From CBFGTJ01 sp965651815 (GTDB taxonomy: Bacteria > Actinomycetota > Acidimicrobiia > Acidimicrobiales > Microtrichaceae): a stretch of DNA of 50,006 nucleotides. Location: assembly GCA_965651815.1 (NCBI GenBank), contig CBFGTJ010000003.1, positions 1-50,006 of the forward strand, written 5' to 3'. This document shows positions 35,700 through 42,477 of this stretch, piece after piece. A model generated the notes under the pieces. That model saw only the letters and a list, made by a program, of their open reading frames with translations. It had not been told where the DNA came from and made no database searches. Each line of letters starts with the position of its first letter. Within the stretch, counting starts at the first letter, position 1. A program made the position numbers and the translations under genes.

Positions 35700-36355
35700 T
35701 GGCGAACAAGGGGATCCAGCCGACCGACGAGCTGATCGAGTACGTGCTCGCGCACTCGATCCCCCGCACCGAGGTCCACCGCCGGCTCGTGGAGGAGACC
35801 GAGCGCCGCCTCGGCGACCGGGCGCGCATGCAGATCTCCGTGGAGCAGGGGCCGCTGCTCACGTTCCTGGTCCGCCTCGTCGGCGCCCGCCGCGCGGTCG
35901 AGATCGGCACCTTCACCGGCCTCTCCGCGCTGTGCATCGCCGAGGGCCTGCCGCCGGACGGGCAGCTCACCTGCTTCGACGTCAGCGAGGAGTGGACCTC
36001 GATCGGCGTGCCCTACTGGGAGGAGGCGGGGGTCGCCGACCGGATCGAGCGGGTGATCGGTCCCGCCGCCGAGACGCTCGAGGCGCACCCCTTCGACGGC
36101 CCGGTCGACTTCGCGTTCATCGATGCCGACAAGGCCGGCTACCTCACCTACGTGGACCTGCTCCTCGAGCGCATGCGCCCGGGCGGCCTCATCGTCGCCG
36201 ACAACGCCCTCTTCGGCGGCGCCGTCCTCGACCCCGACGCCGAGGGGAACCCTGCGGAGATCCGGCGGTTCAACGACCACATGGCCGCGGACGAGCGGGT
36301 CGACGCGGTGCTGGTCAACGTCGGCGACGGCCTCATGCTCCTGCGCGTGCGCTGA
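35699..36355 (+). CDS. Class I SAM-dependent O-methyltransferase, COMT-like
   Basis: The 218-residue protein has the catechol-O-methyltransferase-like family layout: ISVEQGPLLTFLVRLVGARR, the SAM loop VEIGTFTGLSALCIA, FDVSEEW, then FAFIDADKAGYLTYVDLLL with the metal-binding Asp, and VADNALFGGAVLD. It probably methylates a hydroxyl with a divalent metal. Its ATG overlaps the mftC stop, so it is made with the mycofactocin enzymes. A glycan methyltransferase, MftM, is known in mycobacterial mycofactocin biosynthesis. Whether this is its functional counterpart is open. Confidence 0.85.
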   Translation: MANKGIQPTDELIEYVLAHSIPRTEVHRRLVEETERRLGDRARMQISVEQGPLLTFLVRLVGARRAVEIGTFTGLSALCIAEGLPPDGQLTCFDVSEEWTSIGVPYWEEAGVADRIERVIGPAAETLEAHPFDGPVDFAFIDADKAGYLTYVDLLLERMRPGGLIVADNALFGGAVLDPDAEGNPAEIRRFNDHMAADERVDAVLVNVGDGLMLLRVR

Positions 36356-36398
36356 GCCGCGCCGGAGCGGCACCGGAGCGGCAACGCCGCTCGACTTC

Positions 36399-36437
36399 CT
36401 GGCTCTCGAGTGACCCGCGAGGGCACCTGGGAGCCAG
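36399..36437. terminator. Hairpin after the methyltransferase gene
   Basis: CTGGCTCTCGAGTGACCC (36399-36416) pairs imperfectly with GGGCACCTGGGAGCCAG (36421-36437) around GCGA. It lies 44 bases past the stop and probably ends the mftABC-methyltransferase transcript. Confidence 0.55.
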
Positions 36438-36506
36438 AGAGCGGGCGGGCCGCGCGCGAGTCGCTCCTCGGCGGCGGTTTCGGCACGAACACCGCGCTGG
36501 GCCACG

Positions 36507-38465
36507 ATGTGCGGCGTGAAGCTGCTCGAGCCACTCGCCATCGGGCCGCGCCAGGCACGGAACCGCATCGTGTTCGGCCCGCACGAGACGAACCTCGGGC
36601 GCCGCCGCGCGTTCTCGGACCGCCACGTCGCCTACTACCGGCGGCGCGCCGCAGGTGGGGCGGGGATCATCGTGACCGAGGAGGCCTCGGTCCACCCCTC
36701 CGACCACCCCTACGAGCGCGCGCCGCTCGCCGAGGACGCCGGGCCCGGTTGGGAGGAGATCGCGACCGCGTGCCACGACGAGGGCGCGCTGGTGCTGGCC
36801 GCGCTCGGCCACGCGGGCGGGCAGGGCACCTCGCACTGGCACCAGCGGGAGCTGTGGGCACCGTCGCGGGTGCCGGAGGTCAACACCCGCGAGGTCCCGA
36901 AGTGGATGGAACCGGCCGACATCGCCGCCGTCGTCGAGGGCTTCGCGGCGGCGACGCGGGTCGCGCTGGCAGCCGGCCTCGACGGGGTCGAGGTCAACGC
37001 CGGGCAGTACTCGCTGGTCCGCCAGTTCCTCTCGGGGCTGACCAACCACCGCGATGACGAGTGGGGTGCGGACCGCACGCGGTTCCTGCGCGAGGTGCTC
37101 ACCGCGGTGCGTGCCGCGGCGGGCCCGGATGCCGTCGTGGCGTTGCGCCTCTGCGGTGACGAGCTCGCGCCGTGGGCGGGCATCACACCCGAGCAGGCCC
37201 CGGAGCTGGCCGCGTCGATCGCCGCGGACGACGGCGACGCGCGCATCGACCTGCTCACGATCGTGCGGGGCTCCATCTACTCGGCGTCCGCGACCCGCCC
37301 CGACGGCCACACGCCCCCCGGGTTCAACCTCGAGCTGACCGCCTCGGTGCGCAAGGCGGTGGAGGCCGCCACGGGCGGTCGGGTCCCCGTGGTGGCGCAG
37401 GGCTCGATCGTCGACGCCGACATGGCGGAGCGCGCCCTGGTCGACGGCATGGCCGACGCGGTCGAGATGACCCGCGCCCAGATCTCCGACGCGGAGCTCG
37501 CCGCGAAGCTCGAGCGGGGTGAGGTGGAGCGCATCCGCCCCTGCACCCTGTCGAACCAGCGCAGCCAGGTGCGCGACAACCGGAACCCGATCGTCACCTC
37601 GCTCGGCGATCCCTACAGCGGGCACGAGACCGAGGACCCGCCGGTCGAGGGCACCGCGGCGCACCCCGTCGAGGTCACCGTGGTCGGCGGCGGCCCCGCC
37701 GGGCTCGAAGCGGCGCGGGTCGCGGCGCTGCGCGGACACCGCGTCCGCCTGTTCGAGGCGTCGGACCGCCTGGGCGGGCTCGTGCGCACGGCCGCGAAGG
37801 GCGTCGGGTGGGCACGCCTCGGGATGCTGGTGGACTGGCTCGAGCGCGAGTGCCGCCTGGAGGGCGTCGAGCTGGTGACCGGCCACCGGGTCGACCCCGA
37901 GGAGCTCGCCGACGGGCACGTCGTGGTGGCGACCGGTTCGCGGCGCGGGGAGCCGGGCTACGACGCCACGCGGGCCGCCGTCGTGCGCACCGCGGCGGAG
38001 GCGCTGGACGACCCCGAGTCGCTCCCGGCCGGCGACGTGCTCGTGTGGGACCCGATCGGTGGGCCCATCGGCGTGTCGGTCGCGGAGACCCTCGCGGCCG
38101 CGGGTCGCAGCGTGCACGTCGTCACCCCGGACCACATCGTCGGCAACGAGCTCGCCCGCTCCGGCGACCTCGCGCCGGCGAACGCCCGACTCCAGCAGGC
38201 CGGGGTGCAGCTGCACCGCCGGAGCGTGCTGCGGGCGGTCCGCAAGGGCTCGGTCACCCTCGAGGACCGCTTCACGGGGCAGCAGCGCACGATGAAGGCG
38301 GCGGTCGTCGTCGACGCCGGCCACCGCCTGCCCGACGAGCACCTGTGGCACGCGCTGCACGGGCGCCCGGGGCTGCACGTGCAGCGGGTCGGCGACTGCG
38401 TGGCGCCGCGCACGATCCACGAGGCGATCCTCGAAGGTCGCCGGGCGGCGCTCGCGCTCGGCTGA
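36507..38465 (+). CDS. Mycofactocin-system FadH/OYE-type oxidoreductase with lost Fe-S ligands
   Basis: The 652-residue flavoenzyme combines an N-terminal OYE barrel (GPRQARNRIVFGPHETN, LAALGHAGGQGTS) with a C-terminal FAD/NAD Rossmann domain (VTVVGGGPAGLEAARVAAL, residues about 390-410), like 2,4-dienoyl-CoA reductase FadH. The Fe-S loop is CTLSNQRSQ: Cys346 remains, but the ligands expected at 349, 353 and 365 are all Ser. The cluster is therefore probably absent or altered. ATG 36507 or GTG 36516 may be the start. The position downstream of mftC fits the mycofactocin-associated subgroup of this family. Confidence 0.85.
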   Translation: MCGVKLLEPLAIGPRQARNRIVFGPHETNLGRRRAFSDRHVAYYRRRAAGGAGIIVTEEASVHPSDHPYERAPLAEDAGPGWEEIATACHDEGALVLAALGHAGGQGTSHWHQRELWAPSRVPEVNTREVPKWMEPADIAAVVEGFAAATRVALAAGLDGVEVNAGQYSLVRQFLSGLTNHRDDEWGADRTRFLREVLTAVRAAAGPDAVVALRLCGDELAPWAGITPEQAPELAASIAADDGDARIDLLTIVRGSIYSASATRPDGHTPPGFNLELTASVRKAVEAATGGRVPVVAQGSIVDADMAERALVDGMADAVEMTRAQISDAELAAKLERGEVERIRPCTLSNQRSQVRDNRNPIVTSLGDPYSGHETEDPPVEGTAAHPVEVTVVGGGPAGLEAARVAALRGHRVRLFEASDRLGGLVRTAAKGVGWARLGMLVDWLERECRLEGVELVTGHRVDPEELADGHVVVATGSRRGEPGYDATRAAVVRTAAEALDDPESLPAGDVLVWDPIGGPIGVSVAETLAAAGRSVHVVTPDHIVGNELARSGDLAPANARLQQAGVQLHRRSVLRAVRKGSVTLEDRFTGQQRTMKAAVVVDAGHRLPDEHLWHALHGRPGLHVQRVGDCVAPRTIHEAILEGRRAALALG

Positions 38466-38509
38466 CCCTCGTCCAGCCCTCGACCCGACCCCTCGACCCG
38501 ACCCCTCGA

Positions 38510-38535
38510 CTTTGTATCAATGAGTTGATACAAAG
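38510..38535. promoter_or_regulatory. Perfect 26-bp AT-rich palindrome, probable GntR operator
   Basis: CTTTGTATCAA and TTGATACAAAG are perfect 11-base arms around TGAG, a striking AT-rich island in GC-rich DNA. It lies 5 bases before the GTG of the membrane-protein gene whose operon ends in a YtrA-like GntR regulator, so autoregulation is likely. Confidence 0.75.
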
Positions 38536-38540
38536 CTCGG

Positions 38541-39431
38541 GTGGGAGTCGATGACTGGAAGTTCGTGGCCGCGGCGTTCGCGGTGCAGGTCGGGCCGTTC
38601 CTGCTGTTCACGCTGTGGACCGCGGTCCCGATGCCGGACCGGCGGGTGGTCGAGTGGTTCGCCGCATTCGGCCGCCTGCACCCCAGCGGCGTCCCCCTGG
38701 TGCGCGACCGCCTCGTCCGTGCCCGCTGGCACCGGCGGCTCGGCGCCCTGCTCGGTGCGCTCGCCCTGTGGGCGGTGGGCGCCCGGTACGGCGTGCTCGA
38801 GGCGGCCAACCCCCCGGCCGAATCGCTGTGGCTCCTCGTGCTGGGCTACGCCGGCGGCGCGGTGGTCGGCGAGCTGCGAGCGGTCGACGAGCCGCGCGGG
38901 ACCGCCCGGCAGGCGGAGCTCGCGCCGCGGACGGTCTCCAGCTACCTCGCGCCGTGGGTGCTGCCCACGACGGCGGCGATCGTGGCCACCTCCGTCGCCG
39001 GCACCCTGGCCGCGGCGGTCTGGGACAGCGGGACGAGCGGTGCCGAGGTCGCGGTCCGGGTCGCCGCGACCCTGGCCGCGTCGGGCGCGGCGTGGTGGGC
39101 CGCCCGGCGCGTCGTCCGGCTGCCGGTGCGAACGCCGCCCGGCACGGACCCGTACCTCGACGACGCGTTCCGTCAGTACTCGGTGACGACCTGCCTCGCG
39201 GCCGCTGGTCTGGGCTCGCTCGCCACGTCCGACCTGGCCTCGCTGGTGTTCGGGCTCCTCGGCGGCTGGGCGGCGGTCACGTGGACGTTTGCGCACTACG
39301 GCGTCGTCATCGTCCTCCTCCAGGCGATGAAGCAGCCGGTGCCGTGGACGTTCGGCCCGCGGATCCGGTCCGCGTGGGCGACGCCGTCGCCGGTGACCCC
39401 GCCGGGCGCCGGGGCGCCGCGGAGCACCTGA
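38541..39431 (+). CDS. Multi-pass membrane protein, unknown
   Basis: The 296-residue protein has about six hydrophobic segments (starting VAAAFAVQVGPFLLFTLW; others near 70-90, 105-120, 140-160, 225-245 and 250-270) and an Arg-rich loop after the first. I do not recognise the family. It precedes a short GntR regulator by 7 bases, the usual gene arrangement for YtrA-type regulators, which control neighbouring membrane proteins. The promoter carries a 26-bp perfect palindrome. It is unrelated in obvious function to the flanking mycofactocin genes. Confidence 0.7.
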   Translation: MGVDDWKFVAAAFAVQVGPFLLFTLWTAVPMPDRRVVEWFAAFGRLHPSGVPLVRDRLVRARWHRRLGALLGALALWAVGARYGVLEAANPPAESLWLLVLGYAGGAVVGELRAVDEPRGTARQAELAPRTVSSYLAPWVLPTTAAIVATSVAGTLAAAVWDSGTSGAEVAVRVAATLAASGAAWWAARRVVRLPVRTPPGTDPYLDDAFRQYSVTTCLAAAGLGSLATSDLASLVFGLLGGWAAVTWTFAHYGVVIVLLQAMKQPVPWTFGPRIRSAWATPSPVTPPGAGAPRST

Positions 39432-39438
39432 GCGGCAC

Positions 39439-39885
39439 GTGACCATCCGCATCGACCTCTCGGCGCGCACGCCGCCCTACCAGCAGCTGCGCGCCGCGAT
39501 CCTCGCCGCGATCGGCACCGGCGAGCTGGCACCGGGCGACCGGCTGCCGACGGTGCGCCAGCTCGCCGGCGACCTCGGCGTCGCACCCGGGACCGTCCAG
39601 CGCGCCTACGCGGAGCTCGAGGCGGACGGCGCGGTCGAGTCGCGGGGCCGGCGGGGCACGTTCGTGCGCGGGGCACCCACCGCAGCGGGCGCGGCCCGGG
39701 GTGCGCTCGAGGAGGCCGCGCAGCGCTTCGTCGCCGAGGCGGGGCGGCTCGGCGCCGATCCCCGCAGCGCCATCGAGGCCGTGGCCGAGGCCCTCGCACG
39801 GCGGCCGGCCCCTGACCGCCGGAGGTCCGCCCCGGCGGTGGGTCGGTTTCCCCGGTTGACCGGGGTCCCCCCACGGGTACCCTGA
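39439..39885 (+). CDS. GntR-family regulator, YtrA-like
   Basis: The 148-residue protein has the GntR winged helix (PPYQQLRAAILAAIGTGELA, PGDRLPTVRQLAGDLGVA, PGTVQRAYAELEADGAVESR) but only a short C-terminal helical part of about 60 residues. That is the YtrA subfamily rather than FadR or HutC. Such proteins usually repress their own operon. The obvious site is the palindrome at 38510-38535. GTG start lies 7 bases after the membrane-protein stop. Confidence 0.88.
   Translation: MTIRIDLSARTPPYQQLRAAILAAIGTGELAPGDRLPTVRQLAGDLGVAPGTVQRAYAELEADGAVESRGRRGTFVRGAPTAAGAARGALEEAAQRFVAEAGRLGADPRSAIEAVAEALARRPAPDRRRSAPAVGRFPRLTGVPPRVP
39856..39883 (+). promoter_or_regulatory. Sigma-70-type promoter
   Basis: TTGACC (39856-39861) and TACCCT (39878-39883) are separated by 16 bases. 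Transcription would start near 39890 and give a leader of about 50 bases ending in AGGAG (39931-39935). Confidence 0.6.
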
Positions 39886-39941
39886 GGACCAGCGAACCAC
39901 CTTCAGGGCGGGGAGTGGTGGAGCAGCGGTAGGAGCACACG

Positions 39942-40316
39942 ATGGCGACAGGCAAGCTCACCGAGACCCTCACGGACACGATCTCCGACGCCGTCGCGAC
40001 GGCCGTGCAGAACGCCGTCGACCTCGCCCGGGCCGCCAACTCCGCGTTCCGCGCGCACGACGACGTGGCGGTCACGATGCCGGGCGGCCTGTACGGCCAC
40101 GTCCGCGACGGCAAGCTCGTCGGGTTCGGCCTCGAGCCGATCGGCGACGTGCTCGTGGACTCCCAGCGCCGGGTCACCGACCTGCTCGACGGATCCCCGG
40201 GCCGGGTCCTCTGGGGCCGGGTCGCCGCGATCGCCGGCGGTTCCGCCGCCGCGGCCTCCTCGGTGGCCGGTGTCGTCACCGCCATCGTGCTGGGCCGCCG
40301 CCGAGCCGCCCACTGA
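39942..40316 (+). CDS. Small hypothetical protein with C-terminal membrane anchor
   Basis: The 124-residue protein has an N-terminal amphipathic helix (TETLTDTISDAVATAVQNAV), a central domain with VTMPGGLYGHVRDGKLVGFG, and a C-terminal hydrophobic segment (IAGGSAAAASSVAGVVTAIV) followed by GRRRAA. This is a tail-anchored topology with the N-terminus inside. I do not know the family. It has its own promoter and a clear Shine-Dalgarno, and it is followed by a perfect 15-bp inverted repeat. Confidence 0.65.
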   Translation: MATGKLTETLTDTISDAVATAVQNAVDLARAANSAFRAHDDVAVTMPGGLYGHVRDGKLVGFGLEPIGDVLVDSQRRVTDLLDGSPGRVLWGRVAAIAGGSAAAASSVAGVVTAIVLGRRRAAH

Positions 40317-40321
40317 TCTCC

Positions 40322-40386
40322 AGCGGTCGAGAGCCGCCGCCGCCTCCTTCTCCTTCCTCTCCGGGGCGCTCCGGCTCTCGACCGCT
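40322..40386. terminator. Perfect 15-bp inverted repeat
   Basis: AGCGGTCGAGAGCCG (40322-40336) and CGGCTCTCGACCGCT (40372-40386) are exact complements separated by 35 bases that include a pyrimidine-rich run. It lies just after the small protein's stop and is probably a terminator or part of the leader region of the next gene. Confidence 0.55.
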
Positions 40387-40500
40387 CGGGACCGCCCTCG
40401 ACCGCGCGGGACCGCCCGTGACCACCCGGGGGCCGCTCCGGCTCCCTGCGCGCACCGCCGTCGATTCGGTGGACCCCGGGCGCGGACCTAACGTGGGCCC

Positions 40501-42477
40501 ATGCCGGAGCAGCTCCTGTGGTCGCCGCTGCAGCTCGGTCCCGTCACGGTGCGGAACCGCATCGTGTTCTCGGCGCACCTGACCAACTACGCCGAGGACG
40601 GGCTGCCGACCGAGCAGCACGCCGCCTACTACGCGGAGCGCGCCGCGGGCGGCGTCGGCCTCATCATCACCGAGGAGCACTCGACCCACCCGACGGACTG
40701 GCCGTACGAGAAGCTCATCCACGGCTTCAACCGCGAGGTGATCGACGGGTACCGGCGCATCACCGACGCCGTGCACCGCCACCGCGTGCCGATCTTCGCC
40801 CAGATCAACCACAACGGCGGGCAGGCCAGCTCGATGTACTCGCGGCTGCCGGTGTGGGCGCCGTCCCCGGTCGCGGACCCGCTGTTCCGCGAGGTGCCCA
40901 AGGCCGTCGACCACGCGGAGATCGCCGAGATCGTCGAGTCCTACGCGAGGGTCGCCGGGCACTGCGCCGAGGGCGGCTTCGACGGGATCGAGCTGCAGTG
41001 CTCGCACTCCTCGATCGTGCGGGGCTTCCTGTCGCCCGCCACGAACCGCCGGACCGACGAGTACGGCGGCAGCCTCGAGAACCGGTCGCGCCTGCTGCGG
41101 GAGATCGTCGCCGCGGTGCGAGCCGAGATCGGTCCCGGCCTCGCGCTCGGGGTCCGCATCTGCGGCGACGAGCTCATCGAGGGCGGCACGACGATCGACG
41201 AGGCGGTCGAGGTCGCGAAGATGGTCGAGGCGAGCGGCCTCGTGGACTACGTGAACACCTCGATCGGCGTCGCGACCGCATCGCTGTTCATGATCGAGGC
41301 GTCGATGCACGTCCCGCCCGGCTACGCGATGTTCATCCCCGCCGCGATCCGCGACGCCATCGACCTGCCGGTGGTGGGCGTCGGGCGCTTCAAGGACCCG
41401 CTGCAGGCCGAGCGCGCGCTGCAGGAGGGCCACTGCGACCTGGTCGGGGTGGTGCGTGGCCAGATCGCGGACGCCGACTTCGTCCGCAAGGCCCGGGGCG
41501 GGTTCACCGACGACACCCGGCTGTGCCTGTCGTGCAACCAGGAGTGCGTCGGGCGGATGGGGCTCAACCGCTGGCTCGGCTGCATCGAGAACCCGCGCAC
41601 GGGCCGGGAATCGCTCGGCGTCGGCTTGCCGAAGCCGGTGGCGGTGGGCCGCAGGGTGCTCGTCGTCGGCGCCGGACCTGCGGGGATGCAGGCCGCGATC
41701 GCCGCGGCGCGCAACGGGCACCACGTCACCGTCTGCGAGCGCGACGGGCTCGCCGGAGGGCAGGTCCGCCTCGCCGCGTCGGTGCCGAACCGCGCCGAGT
41801 TCGGCGACCTCGTGCGCAACCAGGTCAACGAGTGCCAGCGGCTCGGCGTCGAGATCGAGCTGGGTGTCGAGGTCACGCTGGAGGAGGTGCGGCGCCGCCG
41901 CCCCGACACCGTCGTGGTCGCCACCGGCTCGGACCCGGCACGGCCGTGGTGGGCACCCGAGGACGCGGACTGGATCGTCGACGTCCGCCACGTGCTGACC
42001 GGCGACGCGTCACCGACCGGCACCGTCGTCGTGATCGACGAGCTCGGCTTCCACCAGGCGACCTCCGTCGCCGAGCTCCTCGCGGACCGCGGCTGCGAGG
42101 TCGAGGTCATCACGCCGGGCATGGTCGTGGGGCAGGACCTCGGGCTCACCCTCGACCTCGAGAACTGGTGGATCCGCGCCAGCGCGAAGGGGATCGTGCA
42201 GACGACCGAGTGCACGCCGATGGGCGTCGAGGGCCGCACGCTGCAGCTCCAGCACCACCCGACGGGCACGCCCGTCACCCGCGAACCCGACTGGGTGGTG
42301 CTCGCCGTCCCGTCGAACCCCGCCGACCGGCTGTACCACGAGCTCGCCGCAGCGGGCTACGACGTGCACCGCGTCGGCGACGCCGTCGCACCCCGCCGCG
42401 CGCACGCCGCGGTCGTCGACGGCGAACGGGTCGGCGCGTCGATCCCGACCGCCGACCGCGCGCTCGTCACGACCTGA
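40501..42477 (+). CDS. Mycofactocin-system FadH/OYE-type oxidoreductase with intact Fe-S site
   Basis: The 658-residue enzyme has the OYE barrel (VTVRNRIVFSAHLTN, AQINHNGGQASS, SPATNRRTDEYGGSLENRSR), the 4Fe-4S ligands Cys342, Cys345, Cys349 and Cys361, and a C-terminal FAD/NAD domain (VLVVGAGPAGMQAAIAAARN). It resembles 2,4-dienoyl-CoA reductase and the mycofactocin-associated subgroup. Flavin, cluster and NAD(P)H site are all predicted to work. ATG 40501 lies 6 bases after TAACGT (40489-40494), so it is probably leaderless. The end overlaps the convergent P-ATPase gene by 11 bases. Confidence 0.88.
   Translation: MPEQLLWSPLQLGPVTVRNRIVFSAHLTNYAEDGLPTEQHAAYYAERAAGGVGLIITEEHSTHPTDWPYEKLIHGFNREVIDGYRRITDAVHRHRVPIFAQINHNGGQASSMYSRLPVWAPSPVADPLFREVPKAVDHAEIAEIVESYARVAGHCAEGGFDGIELQCSHSSIVRGFLSPATNRRTDEYGGSLENRSRLLREIVAAVRAEIGPGLALGVRICGDELIEGGTTIDEAVEVAKMVEASGLVDYVNTSIGVATASLFMIEASMHVPPGYAMFIPAAIRDAIDLPVVGVGRFKDPLQAERALQEGHCDLVGVVRGQIADADFVRKARGGFTDDTRLCLSCNQECVGRMGLNRWLGCIENPRTGRESLGVGLPKPVAVGRRVLVVGAGPAGMQAAIAAARNGHHVTVCERDGLAGGQVRLAASVPNRAEFGDLVRNQVNECQRLGVEIELGVEVTLEEVRRRRPDTVVVATGSDPARPWWAPEDADWIVDVRHVLTGDASPTGTVVVIDELGFHQATSVAELLADRGCEVEVITPGMVVGQDLGLTLDLENWWIRASAKGIVQTTECTPMGVEGRTLQLQHHPTGTPVTREPDWVVLAVPSNPADRLYHELAAAGYDVHRVGDAVAPRRAHAAVVDGERVGASIPTADRALVTT

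Noticed and set aside
36507..36518. MCGV at the start of the OYE protein, resembling the MftA core end
   Set aside because: It is a four-residue coincidence at the N-terminus, lacks Tyr and the leader, and the true start may be the GTG at 36516.
42467..42477. Overlap of convergent OYE and P-ATPase genes as a regulatory antisense device
   Set aside because: Eleven bases of tail overlap is common in compact genomes and gives no further sign of function.
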